Source: Streptomyces seoulensis
Lineage (GTDB): Bacteria > Actinomycetota > Actinomycetes > Streptomycetales > Streptomycetaceae
Reading direction: 5' to 3'
Assembly (NCBI RefSeq): GCF_022846655.1
Contig: NZ_AP025667.1
Span: forward strand, 5,183,001-5,247,000
Length of the DNA: 64,000 nt
The translations under genes were made by a program, and so were the position numbers. This document shows, in pieces, positions 1 through 8,258 of this stretch. The notes under the pieces were generated by a model, which was given only the letters and a program-made list of their open reading frames with translations, did no database searches and was not told where the DNA came from. Position 1 is the first letter of the stretch, and each line of letters begins with the position of its first letter.

Positions 1-239
1 GGGGTGCGGCGGTCCGTGATGGCCATCCGCTGCGGCTCGTCGGCCGTCAGCACCCAGCGGCCGTCACGGGTGATACCGATCGGCAGGACGTCGTACTTGG
101 TCCGGTCGATGGCGCCCAGGACGGCACCCGCGGTGACCGTGGAGATCCCGTGTTCGGAGCTGCGGCCGCCGAACACGACCGCCACACGCGGCTTGCGGGG
201 CTGCTGCTCAGGGCTCTGGGGGAGGTTCTCGGTGCTCAT
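1..239 (-). CDS. ddlA: D-alanine--D-alanine ligase, N-terminal part (runs off the left edge)
   Basis: Ligates two D-alanines in the cytoplasm to make the terminal dipeptide of the peptidoglycan precursor. Only about 79 N-terminal residues are inside the window. They read MSTENLPQSP, then a basic stretch and VAVVFGGRSSEHGIS, the start of the ATP-grasp ligase family with its glycine-rich GGRSSEH segment, followed by VLPIGITRDGRWVL. The start is the ATG at 239. gpsA lies upstream on the same strand after a 59-base gap, so ddlA is probably the last gene of a plsC-gpsA-ddlA operon. The rest of the ATP-grasp domain is outside the window. Confidence 0.93.
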   Translation of the reverse strand, partial: MSTENLPQSPEQQPRKPRVAVVFGGRSSEHGISTVTAGAVLGAIDRTKYDVLPIGITRDGRWVLTADEPQRMAITDRRT

Positions 240-298
240 ATCGCGTTGAGAGTACCCGTTGGTAGGGCCCCGAGACAGCGTCGACCCGGCGCTTTCGC

Positions 299-1309
299 TC
301 AGCGTCGCTCGGGCTTCGCGCTGCGCGACATCAGCTCCTTGAGCGCGACCACCGGGGGCTTGGCGTCGTGGACGATGCCGACGACCGTCTCGGTGATCGG
401 CATGTCGACGCCGTGCCTGCGGGCCAGATCCAGCACGGACTCGCTGGACTTGACGCCCTCGGCGGTCTGCCGGGTGACCGCGATGGTCTCCTGGAGCGTC
501 ATGCCCTTGCCGAGGTTGGTGCCGAAGGTGTGGTTGCGGGACAGCGGCGAGGAGCAGGTCGCCACCAGGTCCCCGAGTCCGGCGAGACCGGAGAAGGTCA
601 GCGGGTCGGCGCCCAGCGCCATGCCGAGCCGGGTGGTCTCGGCGAGGCCGCGCGTGATGAGCGAGCCCTTGGCGTTGTCGCCCAGGCCCATGCCGTCCGC
701 GATGCCGACGGCGAGACCGATCACGTTCTTGACCGCGCCGCCGAGTTCGCAGCCGATCACGTCGGTGTTGGTGTACGGCCGGAAGTACGGGGTGTGGCAG
801 GCGGCCTGGAGCCGCTGCGCGACCGCCTCGTCGGTGCAGGCGACCACGGCCGCGGCGGGCATGCGGGCGGCGATCTCACGGGCCAGGTTGGGTCCGGTGA
901 CCACGGCGATCCGGTCGGGGCCGACCTTGGCGACGTCCTCGATGACCTCGCTCATCCGCATGGCGGAGCCGAGTTCGACGCCCTTCATCAGGGAGACGAG
1001 CACGGTGTGCGGGGCGAGCAGCGGGGACCATTCGGCGAGGTTCTCGCGCAGCGTCTGGGAGGGGATCGCCAGCACGGTGAAGTCGGCGTCCCGCAGCGCC
1101 TCGGCGGCGTCCGAGGTGGCGCGCACCCCGGCCGGGAGCTCGACGCCGGGCAGGTAGCCGGGGTTGGTCCGCGTGGAGTTGACCGCGTCGGCGACTTCGG
1201 TGCGGCGGGCCCACAGGGTGACCTCGCAGCCCGCGTCGGCGAGGACCACGGCGAACGCGGTGCCCCAGGAGCCGGTGCCCATGACGGCGACCCGGACAGG
1301 CGTGCTCAC
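299..1309 (-). CDS. gpsA: NAD(P)-dependent glycerol-3-phosphate dehydrogenase
   Basis: Reduces dihydroxyacetone phosphate to sn-glycerol 3-phosphate, the backbone for phospholipids. The 336 residues match the usual family length. The N-terminal Rossmann motif is VMGTGSWGTA. The central SLMKGVELG and TGPNLAREIA segments and the C-terminal catalytic region CELGGAVKNVIGLA are typical of GpsA. The start is a GTG overlapping the stop of plsC as GTGA, which indicates translational coupling. Its neighbour plsC uses the glycerol-3-phosphate pathway directly, so the pair makes metabolic sense. Confidence 0.96.
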   Translation of the reverse strand: MSTPVRVAVMGTGSWGTAFAVVLADAGCEVTLWARRTEVADAVNSTRTNPGYLPGVELPAGVRATSDAAEALRDADFTVLAIPSQTLRENLAEWSPLLAPHTVLVSLMKGVELGSAMRMSEVIEDVAKVGPDRIAVVTGPNLAREIAARMPAAAVVACTDEAVAQRLQAACHTPYFRPYTNTDVIGCELGGAVKNVIGLAVGIADGMGLGDNAKGSLITRGLAETTRLGMALGADPLTFSGLAGLGDLVATCSSPLSRNHTFGTNLGKGMTLQETIAVTRQTAEGVKSSESVLDLARRHGVDMPITETVVGIVHDAKPPVVALKELMSRSAKPERR

Positions 1310-2121
1310 TTGCCGCTTCCCCCTTCGGTGGCGGTGGGCGTGACCTCGGCGGCGGGCGCGGGCACCGTGTCCTGGCCGTGGCCGGACTGGGCGCGGGTGC
1401 GGCGGCGCTGCTCGATCCGCTCACGGCGCGGATCGTAGGGCACGGCCGGCGCCTTCTCGCCGCGGATCTCCTCGAGCTGGCGGGTGACGGCCGCCATGAT
1501 GACCTCGGTGGCCTCCCTGAGGACTTCGGCGGTCATCTCCCGGTCGTAGAACCGGGAGAGGTCCACCGGCGGCCCGGCGAGGACGTGGTGGGTCTTGCGC
1601 GGGAAGAGGTGGGGCTTCTTCGCGTAGGGCGGCAGGAGTTCGTTGCAGCCCCACTGGGCGACCGGGACGACCGGGCACCTGGTCTGCAGGGCCACGCGGG
1701 CGGCGCCGGTCTTGGCGGTCATGGGCCAGCCGTCGGGGTCGCGGGTCAGGGTGCCCTCGGGGTAGAAGGCGACGCACTCACCGCGCTCCACCGCCTCGAT
1801 CGCGGCGCGGAAAGCGCTCAGCGCGTCGGTGCTCTCGCGGTAGACGGGGATCTGTCCGGTACCGCGCATCGCGGCGCCGACGAATCCCTTCTTGAAAAGG
1901 CCGCTCTTCGCCAGGAATCGCGGAACCCGCCCGGTGTTGTACTGATAGTGCGCGTACGCGAAGGGGTCCACGTGGGAATTGTGGTTCACCGCGGTGATAA
2001 ATCCGCCGTCGGCCGGAATGTGCTCCATTCCTCGCCAGTCCCGCTTGATCAGAACCGCCAGCGGCGGTTTGCAGATCACCGCGGCGAAGCGGTACCAGAA
2101 GCCGATTCTGCGGCGGGACAC
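1306..2121 (-). CDS. plsC: 1-acyl-sn-glycerol-3-phosphate acyltransferase
   Basis: Transfers a fatty acyl chain to lysophosphatidic acid to make phosphatidic acid at the membrane. The HX4D catalytic block is in NHNSHVDPF, and the second conserved block is FYPEGTLTRD. The C-terminal tail is basic and then threonine/glutamate rich. I chose the GTG at 2121 (MSRRRIGFWYRF, 271 residues) because GGAGGAAGG lies 7 bases upstream. An in-frame ATG at 2139 is possible but has a poorer ribosome site. The gene leads a probable plsC-gpsA-ddlA operon and is divergent from fbiD. Confidence 0.92.
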   Translation of the reverse strand: MSRRRIGFWYRFAAVICKPPLAVLIKRDWRGMEHIPADGGFITAVNHNSHVDPFAYAHYQYNTGRVPRFLAKSGLFKKGFVGAAMRGTGQIPVYRESTDALSAFRAAIEAVERGECVAFYPEGTLTRDPDGWPMTAKTGAARVALQTRCPVVPVAQWGCNELLPPYAKKPHLFPRKTHHVLAGPPVDLSRFYDREMTAEVLREATEVIMAAVTRQLEEIRGEKAPAVPYDPRRERIEQRRRTRAQSGHGQDTVPAPAAEVTPTATEGGSGK

Positions 2122-2343
2122 GCGGACACCTTCCTCCATGGCCTCTGAGGGCCGTCACCTCGGCCGGGGGCCGCACAAGTGTGACTCCGGGCCGCCGGTC
2201 TGTCGAGAACACCGTACGCCCGCATGTCTGCGGCGACCGCCCCCGCACTGGCCTTCACAGCATTCCTCCACACCCCGGGGCGGCTCGGGAAGCCTGGTGG
2301 GAGCGGGTGACAATGAGCGCGAGCAGAGAGGGACGGTACGCCG

Positions 2344-2994
2344 GTGCAGTGGAGCTTGGTCATCCCCCTGAAGCCCTTGGCACGGGCGAAAAGCAGGCTC
2401 GCGGACGCCGTCGCGGAAGGGGCGCGGCCGGGGCTGGTGCTGGCGTTCGCGCAGGACACGGTGGCCGCCGCGCTGGAGTGCGCCGAGGTCGCGGATGTGG
2501 CGGTCGTCACGGACGACCCGGTGGCCGGGCGGGCGCTCATGGCGCTGGGCGCGCGGATCGTGCCGGACGAGCCGGGCGGCGGGCTGAACGCCGCGCTCGC
2601 ACACGGGGCCTCGGCGGTACGCGCGGGCCGCCCGGAGGCGGCCGTCGCCGCGCTCAACGCAGATCTGCCCGCGCTGCGCCCGGCGGAACTGGCGAGAGTT
2701 CTTTCCCGCGCCGCCGAATTCCCGCGCGCATTCCTCGCGGACGCGGCGGCATTCGGTACGACCTTGCTCGCCGCCGCTCCGGGCCGGGAACTGGCCCCGG
2801 CCTTCGGCGGCGCCTCACGGGCCAGGCACCACGCCTCGGGCGCCGCGGAACTGATGCCGGGGAGCGTGGAATCGGTACGGCAGGACGTGGACACGGGCGA
2901 CGATCTGCGGGCGGCGCTGGCGCTCGGCGTGGGTCCGTACACGGCGGCGGCGAGCGCGCGGTGGGCGGCCCCGGTGCCCACGTCCGGGCAGTAG
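2344..2994 (+). CDS. fbiD: 2-phospho-L-lactate / phosphoenolpyruvate guanylyltransferase (coenzyme F420 synthesis)
   Basis: CofC/FbiD family enzyme that joins GTP to a three-carbon phospho-acid to give the activated intermediate for coenzyme F420. In actinobacteria the substrate is thought to be phosphoenolpyruvate; this is family knowledge, not visible here. The 216 residues start WSLVIPLKPLARAKSRLA, the nucleotide-transferase signature, and contain VVTDDP, NADLPAL and the C-terminal SVRQDVDTGDDL, all characteristic. The start is GTG at 2344. A small gene follows after 9 bases. The other F420 genes are not in the window. Confidence 0.9.
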   Translation: MQWSLVIPLKPLARAKSRLADAVAEGARPGLVLAFAQDTVAAALECAEVADVAVVTDDPVAGRALMALGARIVPDEPGGGLNAALAHGASAVRAGRPEAAVAALNADLPALRPAELARVLSRAAEFPRAFLADAAAFGTTLLAAAPGRELAPAFGGASRARHHASGAAELMPGSVESVRQDVDTGDDLRAALALGVGPYTAAASARWAAPVPTSGQ

Positions 2995-3003
2995 GCTGCG
3001 GAC

Positions 3004-3207
3004 ATGCAGGCCACCGCTTACACCTACGACCCCGAGACCCGCAGCGGGAAGGTGCTGCTCGACGACGGCACTCCGGTGCCCTTCGACGCGGCCGCCTTCG
3101 ACGCGGGCGGGCTGCGGTTGCTGCGAGCCGGTCAGCGGGTGCGGATCGAGACCGAGGGCTCGGGCGCGGGGCTCCGGATCACGCTGGTGACCCTCCAGAC
3201 CTTCTGA
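3004..3207 (+). CDS. Small conserved protein, cold-shock/OB-like
   Basis: This 67-residue protein begins with ATG at 3004 only 9 bases after fbiD, so it is probably co-transcribed with it. The sequence has alternating short beta-like segments (GKVLLDDGTPVPF, GLRLLRAGQRVRIE, LRITLVTLQTF) resembling the RNA-binding OB fold of cold-shock proteins. The aromatic RNP motifs of true CspA proteins are not clear, so nucleic-acid binding is only a guess. A strong hairpin terminator lies 32 bases after the stop. Confidence 0.75.
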   Translation: MQATAYTYDPETRSGKVLLDDGTPVPFDAAAFDAGGLRLLRAGQRVRIETEGSGAGLRITLVTLQTF

Positions 3208-3239
3208 GCGGGCCCTGAACGGCTTCCCGGACGCACCGC

Positions 3240-3268
3240 GGGCCGGACTCCCAGGAGGAGTCCGGCCC
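3240..3268. terminator. Bidirectional hairpin between the fbiD unit and hupS
   Basis: A perfect 12-bp inverted repeat, GGGCCGGACTCC and GGAGTCCGGCCC, with a 5-base loop. It lies between convergent genes ending at 3207 (+) and 3315 (-). There is no long T run, so it would act as a GC-rich actinomycete-type terminator. Confidence 0.8.
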
Positions 3269-3314
3269 GGCGCGTGTGTGCCCTGTGGACCTGGTGCCGT
3301 CGAAGGCCGTGCCT

Positions 3315-3938
3315 CTAGCGGGCGGTGGTCTTCTTGGCGGTGGTCTTGCGTGCCGTCGACTTCTTGGCGGGCGCCTTCTTGGCGGTGACCTTCTTGGCGG
3401 GGGCCTTCTTCGCCGTGGTCTTCTTCGCGGCCGCGGTCTTGGCGGTGGCCGTGGTCTTCTTCGCGGGGGCCTTCTTCGCCGTGGTCTTCTTCGCGGCGGC
3501 CGTGGTCTTCTTCGCCGGAGCCGCCTTCTTGGCGGTGGTCTTCTTCGCGGCGGCCTTGGTGGCCTTCTTGGCCGCGGCCTTCTTCACCGTCGCGGAAGCG
3601 CCGCCGGTCAGGCTGCCCTTGGGCGCCTTCTTCACGGAGACCTCGCCACCACGGGGGAGCTTCTTCGAACCGCTCACCAGGTCCTTGAAGCCCTGGCCGG
3701 CGCGGAAGCGCGGGACCGAGGTCTTCTTGACCCGAACCCGCTCGCCCGTCTGGGGGTTACGGGCGTAGCGGGCGGGGCGGTCCACCTTCTCGAAGGACCC
3801 GAAGCCGGTGACCGAGACCCGGTCGCCCGCGACGACGGCGCGGACGATGGCGTCCAGGACCGCGTCGACAGCATCGGCGGCCTGCTGGCGGCCGCCCATC
3901 TTGTCGGCAATCGCTTCTACGAGCTGCGCCTTGTTCAC
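3315..3938 (-). CDS. hupS: HU-family nucleoid protein with lysine-rich tail
   Basis: Histone-like DNA-binding protein of 207 residues. Residues 1-95 form the HU fold (MNKAQLVEAIADKMG, then VSVTGFGSFEKVDRPARYARNPQTGE, the DNA-bending arm). Residues from about 110 to the end are Lys/Ala/Thr/Pro repeats of the KKTTAKKAPA kind, resembling eukaryotic H1 tails and the mycobacterial HupB tail. In Streptomyces, HupS is the spore-associated HU paralogue. The start is GTG with GGGGAAGAC in front. The tail is encoded by repetitive DNA (about 3318-3620), so indels between strains are expected. Confidence 0.95.
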   Translation of the reverse strand: MNKAQLVEAIADKMGGRQQAADAVDAVLDAIVRAVVAGDRVSVTGFGSFEKVDRPARYARNPQTGERVRVKKTSVPRFRAGQGFKDLVSGSKKLPRGGEVSVKKAPKGSLTGGASATVKKAAAKKATKAAAKKTTAKKAAPAKKTTAAAKKTTAKKAPAKKTTATAKTAAAKKTTAKKAPAKKVTAKKAPAKKSTARKTTAKKTTAR

Positions 3939-4073
3939 GTCTTCCCCTTCGGAGACATCGCCAGAACGAAAGTGTTCAAGCTTTTTCGCACGTTAGGCAG
4001 ATATATACCGCAAATCAAACACGAAACGGGCTTCTCACCCTTGTGCCGCATCGGTTTCGGTGGCTCGGACTGT

Positions 4074-4304
4074 TCAGTCGTCCTCTTCGGGCATCCGGCC
4101 CGCTTCGAGGTCCGCCGTGAATCGTTCGAGACGCCTTGCCGCACCGGCGAGATCGTGTTTGGCCGCGGCCGTAATGACCAGCAGCTTCCGGGTCAGCGCC
4201 ATCCGTACGCCCTCCGGGACTTGCAGTGCGCGCACGGTTGCGTGCGCTTCTTTGAGCTGGTCCGCGACTGCCGCATAGAGCTGGAGTTGGCCGTCGTGTT
4301 CCAT
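4074..4304 (-). CDS. Small conserved hypothetical protein, helical
   Basis: This 76-residue protein starts at the ATG at 4304 (MEHDGQLQLYAAVADQLKEAH). It is predicted almost entirely alpha-helical, with an acidic end (GRMPEEDD), and has no signal peptide or cysteines. I do not recognise a named family. It lies between hupS and leuD on the same strand, 135 bases upstream of hupS. Codon use matches the neighbours, which supports a real gene. Confidence 0.7.
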   Translation of the reverse strand: MEHDGQLQLYAAVADQLKEAHATVRALQVPEGVRMALTRKLLVITAAAKHDLAGAARRLERFTADLEAGRMPEEDD

Positions 4305-4489
4305 GCACAGATTGTGCCATCTGGGGCGAGTTGTCGCCTGCGCAGGGGGCAACTGCCGCCTCCGCGCGCCGTTTCGGGGCCCTCGGCGGGACTGCCGGCA
4401 CGGACTTCTGTGACCTGCAACTTCGTTGCGGGAAAGGGGAGTTGGGGCGCCAATGCGGCGCTCTCCGGGCCGTCCGGGTCCGGACATGC

Positions 4490-4522
4490 GCGTACCCCCA
4501 ATCGTGGCGATCGGGGGTACGC
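4490..4522 (-). terminator. Terminator after leuD
   Basis: The inverted repeat GCGTACCCCC / GGGGGTACGC has an extra ATCG/CGAT inner stem and one mismatch. It is 46 bases beyond the leuD stop on the minus strand. The rest of the 4305-4567 gap shows no gene. Confidence 0.75.
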
Positions 4523-4567
4523 GGCGGCCGTCGAGGTGGCCGAAACCTTATGGGTGCGAGCGGTTGC

Positions 4568-5161
4568 TCAGCTCGTCAGCGTCCGGGGCTTGTGTGCCGG
4601 GCGCGCGCTCTCGTAGGCGGCGATGTCGTCCTCGTCGCGGAGCGTGATGGAGATGTCGTCCAGGCCGTTCAGCAGCCGCCAGCGGGAGTTCTCGTCCAGC
4701 TCGAAGGGGGCGGTGATGCCCTCGGCGCGCACTTCACGGCGCTCCAGGTCGACGGTGATCCCGGCGGTGGGGTCCTGTTCGGTCAGCTCCCACAGCGCGT
4801 CCACGACCTTCTGCTCCAGCACCACCGTGAGCAGGCCGTTCTTCAGCGAGTTGCCCCGGAAGATGTCGGCGAAGCGGGAGGAGATGACGGCCTTGAAGCC
4901 GTAGTTCTGCAGGGCCCAGACGGCGTGCTCGCGGGAGGAGCCGGTGCCGAAGTCGGGTCCGGCGACCAGGACCGTGGCGCCCTGGCGCTCGGGCCGGTTG
5001 AGGACGAAGGTCTCATCCTTGCGCCACGCCTCGAAGAGTCCGTCCTCGAAGCCGTCGCGGGTGACCTTCTTGAGCCAGTGGGCGGGGATGATCTGGTCGG
5101 TGTCGACGTTGCTGCGGCGCAGCGGCACGGCCCGGCCGGTGTGGGTGGTGAAGGCTTCCAT
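4568..5161 (-). CDS. leuD: 3-isopropylmalate dehydratase small subunit
   Basis: Small subunit of isopropylmalate isomerase, which converts 2- to 3-isopropylmalate in leucine synthesis. Its 197 residues are the normal length. The swivel-domain motifs are [13 protein letters not shown] and [17 protein letters not shown]. It is translationally linked to leuC, with only 2 bases between the leuC stop and this ATG. The partner subunit LeuC carries the iron-sulfur cluster. Confidence 0.97.
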   Translation of the reverse strand: MEAFTTHTGRAVPLRRSNVDTDQIIPAHWLKKVTRDGFEDGLFEAWRKDETFVLNRPERQGATVLVAGPDFGTGSSREHAVWALQNYGFKAVISSRFADIFRGNSLKNGLLTVVLEQKVVDALWELTEQDPTAGITVDLERREVRAEGITAPFELDENSRWRLLNGLDDISITLRDEDDIAAYESARPAHKPRTLTS

Positions 5162-5163
5162 CG

Positions 5164-6591
5164 TTATCGCACTCCAGCGGGCACGTGGGTGTCGGACAGG
5201 TCGGCGGGCGAGCCGAGGTGGCCGAGGACGGCGGTGGCGGCCGCGACCTGCGGCGACACCAGGTGGGTGCGGCCGCCCTTGCCCTGCCTGCCCTCGAAGT
5301 TGCGGTTGGAGGTGGAGGCGGAGCGCTCCCCCGGCGCGAGCTGGTCGGGGTTCATGCCCAGGCACATCGAGCAGCCCGCGTACCGCCATTCGGCGCCGGC
5401 CTCCTTGAAGACCACGTCCAGGCCCTCGGAGACGGCCTGGAGACCGACCCGCGCGGAGCCGGGGACGACCAGCATCCGTACGCCGTCGGCGACTTTGCGG
5501 CTCTTCAGGATCTCGGCGACGGAGCGCAGGTCCTCGATGCGGCCGTTGGTGCAGGAGCCTACGAAGACGGTGTCGACCCGGATGTCCCGCAGCGGCTGCC
5601 CGGCCTCCAACCCCATGTACTCCAGGGCCTTTTCGGCGGCGTACCGCTCCGATGCGTCTTCGTACGAAGCCGGGTCGGGGACGTGCGACGAAAGCGGCGC
5701 ACCCTGGCCGGGGTTGGTGCCCCAGGTGACGAACGGGGAGAGTCCGGCGGCGTCGATGACGACCTCGGCGTCGAAGACGGCGTCGTCGTCGGTGCGCAGG
5801 GTCTTCCAGTACTCCACCGCCGCGTCCCAGTCGGCGCCCTCGGGGGCGTGCGGGCGGCCCTCAAGGTAGGCGAAGGTGGTCTCGTCGGGGGCGATCATGC
5901 CCGCGCGGGCGCCGGCCTCGATGGACATGTTGCAGATGGTCATCCGCGCCTCCATCGACAGCTTCTCGATGGCGGGGCCGCGGTACTCCAGGATGTAGCC
6001 CTGGCCGCCGCCGGTGCCGATACGGGCGATGATCGCCAGGATCAGGTCCTTGGCGGTGACGCCCTCGGGCAGTTCGCCCTCGACGGTGATGGCCATGGTC
6101 TTCGGGCGGGCCAGCGGCAGCGTCTGGGTGGCCAGTACGTGCTCGACCTGGGAGGTGCCGATACCGAAGGCGAGGGCGCCGAACGCGCCGTGCGTGGAGG
6201 TGTGGGAGTCGCCGCAGACCACGGTGGTGCCGGGCTGGGTCAGTCCGAGCTGCGGGCCCACGACGTGGACCACGCCCTGCTCCACGTCGCCCAGCGGGTG
6301 CAGCCGCACCCCGAACTCGGCGCAGTTCGCCCGCAGCGTCTCGAGCTGGGCGCGGGAGACGGGGTCGGCGATGGGCTTGTCGATGTCGAGGGTCGGGGTG
6401 TTGTGGTCCTCGGTGGCGATGGTGAGGTCGAGCCGGCGGACCGTGCGGCCGCCCTTGCGGAGGCCGTCGAAGGCCTGCGGGCTGGTCACCTCGTGCAGCA
6501 GGTGCAGATCGATGTAGAGGAGGTCGGGCTCGCCCTCGGCGCGCCGGACGACATGGTCGTCCCAGACCTTCTCCGCGAGTGTCCTACCCAT
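5164..6591 (-). CDS. leuC: 3-isopropylmalate dehydratase large subunit
   Basis: Large, [4Fe-4S]-bearing aconitase-family subunit of isopropylmalate isomerase, 475 residues. Visible family segments are [35 protein letters not shown] and [11 protein letters not shown]; the last two carry the cluster cysteines. The start is the ATG at 6591 with GGAGGGAAAG just upstream. It is divergent from ndgR, whose product in Streptomyces is known to act on leucine genes. A palindrome suited to NdgR lies in the shared 197-base intergenic region. Confidence 0.97.
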   Translation of the reverse strand: MGRTLAEKVWDDHVVRRAEGEPDLLYIDLHLLHEVTSPQAFDGLRKGGRTVRRLDLTIATEDHNTPTLDIDKPIADPVSRAQLETLRANCAEFGVRLHPLGDVEQGVVHVVGPQLGLTQPGTTVVCGDSHTSTHGAFGALAFGIGTSQVEHVLATQTLPLARPKTMAITVEGELPEGVTAKDLILAIIARIGTGGGQGYILEYRGPAIEKLSMEARMTICNMSIEAGARAGMIAPDETTFAYLEGRPHAPEGADWDAAVEYWKTLRTDDDAVFDAEVVIDAAGLSPFVTWGTNPGQGAPLSSHVPDPASYEDASERYAAEKALEYMGLEAGQPLRDIRVDTVFVGSCTNGRIEDLRSVAEILKSRKVADGVRMLVVPGSARVGLQAVSEGLDVVFKEAGAEWRYAGCSMCLGMNPDQLAPGERSASTSNRNFEGRQGKGGRTHLVSPQVAAATAVLGHLGSPADLSDTHVPAGVR

Positions 6592-6756
6592 CGCTTTCCC
6601 TCCGGCCGGCCACGCTCTCGCCGACGCATCTAGAGATCTTGAGGAAGCGACGCCCGCGCCTGTGATCCGGGGCAAGCGGGCGTCCGACGCCGGGCCTGCC
6701 GTGCGCGGGCCGCCGTGTGCTTCAAGAGTGGCGCGTTCCGGGGAAAATTGAACTTG

Positions 6757-6775
6757 CGTTTCACAGAGTGAGACG
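6757..6775. promoter_or_regulatory. Candidate NdgR operator
   Basis: CGTTTCAC-AGA-GTGAGACG is a near-perfect palindrome (15 of 16 arm bases symmetric) located 14 bases before the ndgR ATG, in the divergent leuC/ndgR promoter region. An IclR-type dimer would bind such a site. Assignment to NdgR is inferred from position only. Confidence 0.5.
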
Positions 6776-6788
6776 GGAGTATCGTTGC

Positions 6789-7505
6789 ATGGACAACAGT
6801 AGCGGCGTCGGCGTTCTGGACAAGGCGGCCCTTGTCCTGAGCGCTCTGGAGTCCGGTCCGGCCACCCTCGCGGGTCTGGTCGGGGCCACCGGACTGGCAC
6901 GACCCACGGCCCATCGGCTGGCCGTGGCTCTGGAGCACCACCGGCTGGTGGCGCGCGACATGCAGGGCCGGTTCATCCTGGGCCCGCGCCTGTCGGAGCT
7001 GGCCGCGGCGGCCGGCGAGGACCGTCTACTGGCGACGGCCGGCCCGGTGCTCACACATCTGCGGGACGTGACGGGCGAGAGCGCGCAGCTCTACCGGCGC
7101 CAGGGCGACATGCGGATCTGTGTGGCGGCCGCCGAGCGGCTGTCCGGACTGCGGGACACGGTGCCCGTGGGCTCGACGCTCACGATGAAGGCGGGTTCCT
7201 CGGCGCAGATCCTCATGGCCTGGGAGGAGCCCGAGCGGCTGCACCGGGGTCTTCAGGGGGCGCGCTTCACGGCGACGGCGCTGTCCGGGGTGCGCCGCCG
7301 GGGCTGGGCGCAGTCGATCGGCGAGCGGGAGCCGGGCGTGGCCTCGGTCTCGGCGCCGGTGCGCGGGCCGTCCAACCGCGTGGTGGCTGCCGTCTCGGTC
7401 TCCGGACCGATCGAGCGGCTGACCCGGCACCCGGGCCGGATGCACGCCCAGGCCGTGATCGACGCGGCGGGCCGGCTGTCCGAGGCGCTGCGCCGCTCCG
7501 GCTGA
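6789..7505 (+). CDS. ndgR: IclR-family regulator of branched-chain amino acid genes
   Basis: The 238-residue IclR-type repressor/activator begins [20 protein letters not shown]. Its winged helix-turn-helix (about residues 10-65) includes [19 protein letters not shown]. The C-terminal effector domain spans about 80-238. Family members next to leuCD (NdgR/AreB/LtbR) control leucine biosynthesis and, in Streptomyces, also affect amino-acid-dependent growth and antibiotic production. It is transcribed divergently from leuC, and a strong hairpin terminator follows the stop. Confidence 0.92.
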   Translation: MDNSSGVGVLDKAALVLSALESGPATLAGLVGATGLARPTAHRLAVALEHHRLVARDMQGRFILGPRLSELAAAAGEDRLLATAGPVLTHLRDVTGESAQLYRRQGDMRICVAAAERLSGLRDTVPVGSTLTMKAGSSAQILMAWEEPERLHRGLQGARFTATALSGVRRRGWAQSIGEREPGVASVSAPVRGPSNRVVAAVSVSGPIERLTRHPGRMHAQAVIDAAGRLSEALRRSG

Positions 7506-7540
7506 GCCGCTCCACGACTCTCTTCGCTCCACGCTCACAC

Positions 7541-7582
7541 CGGGCGGGAGCGGGCCCCAACGCCGCGGCCCGCTCCCGCCCG
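7541..7582 (+). terminator. Terminator after ndgR
   Basis: A 16-bp perfect stem (CGGGCGGGAGCGGGCC with its complement) and a 10-base loop, starting 35 bases after the ndgR stop. Confidence 0.85.
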
Positions 7583-7652
7583 ACTTGCTGTGTACGTGCC
7601 TCAACGGCGGTGCGGTGAGCGGGTCTTGGTGTGGCGGAGCCCGGAAAACAGT

Positions 7653-7682
7653 GAAGGCCCCTCGCTTACGCGAGGAGCCTTC
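7653..7682 (-). terminator. Terminator of the Glu/Gln tRNA cluster
   Basis: The hairpin GAAGGC-c-CCTCGC / GCGAGG-a-GCCTTC has a TTAC loop. Read on the minus strand it is followed by ACTGTTTTCC, giving a U-run. It lies just downstream of the last tRNA gene of the minus-strand cluster. Confidence 0.8.
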
Positions 7683-7689
7683 TTCCTGT

Positions 7690-7762
7690 ACCCCCGACCG
7701 GATTCGAACCGGCGCTACCGCCTTGAGAGGGCGGCGTGCTAGGCCGCTACACAACGGGGGCC
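7690..7762 (-). tRNA. tRNA-Glu(CTC), copy 1
   Basis: The cloverleaf can be drawn by hand: acceptor GCCCCCG/CGGGGGT, anticodon loop CTCTCAA giving anticodon CTC, and T arm CCGGTTCGAATCCGG. CCA is not encoded. It is identical to copy 2 and nearest to the terminator of the cluster. The end coordinate may be off by one base. Confidence 0.93.
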
Positions 7763-7789
7763 TGGACACTGCGTTTCCGCAGGTCCGAG

Positions 7790-7861
7790 CTGGTCTACCT
7801 GGACTCGAACCAAGACTAACTGAACCAGAATCAGTCGTGCTGCCAATTACACCATAGACCA
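7790..7861 (-). tRNA. tRNA-Gln(CTG), copy 1
   Basis: Acceptor TGGTCTA/TAGACCA, anticodon loop TTCTGGT with anticodon CTG, T loop TTCGAGT, discriminator G and no encoded CCA. Streptomyces lack a glutaminyl-tRNA synthetase, so this tRNA is expected to be charged by GltX and amidated by GatCAB; genes for both are in this window. Confidence 0.93.
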
Positions 7862-7882
7862 ATGATGGTTTAGACCAGTCAG

Positions 7883-7955
7883 TACCCCCGACCGGATTCG
7901 AACCGGCGCTACCGCCTTGAGAGGGCGGCGTGCTAGGCCGCTACACAACGGGGGC
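7883..7955 (-). tRNA. tRNA-Glu(CTC), copy 2
   Basis: Same sequence as copy 1: anticodon CTC in loop CTCTCAA, 73 bases, no encoded CCA. Confidence 0.93.
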
Positions 7956-7983
7956 CCTAGCGATTCCGAGTGATCGGAACCAG

Positions 7984-8056
7984 TACCCCCGACCGGATTC
8001 GAACCGGCGCTACTGCCTTGAGAGGGCAGCGTGCTAGGCCGCTACACAACGGGGGC
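7984..8056 (-). tRNA. tRNA-Glu(CTC), copy 3, with a compensated stem change
   Basis: Same as the other two copies except in the anticodon stem, which reads CTGCC/GGCAG instead of CCGCC/GGCGG. This is a covarying pair change that keeps the stem intact. The anticodon is CTC. Confidence 0.93.
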
Positions 8057-8095
8057 TTTGCGGATGTGATCCGCGGTGCAGATGAGCTCTGCGAG

Positions 8096-8167
8096 CTGGC
8101 CTACCTGGACTCGAACCAAGACTAACTGAACCAGAATCAGTCGTGCTGCCAATTACACCATAGGCCA
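8096..8167 (-). tRNA. tRNA-Gln(CTG), copy 2
   Basis: Anticodon CTG in loop TTCTGGT. The acceptor is TGGCCTA/TAGGCCA, differing from copy 1 by a compensated pair. It is the first tRNA transcribed in the cluster, giving the order Gln-Glu-Glu-Gln-Glu on the minus strand. Confidence 0.93.
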
Positions 8168-8258
8168 CTGGAACGCAAGCCCCTGTCGGGGATCTTGTTC
8201 TAGCAGATGCGCCTGGGTCCCGGCCTTTCGGCCCGTTTCCCTCGGCGCAGGAAGAACA

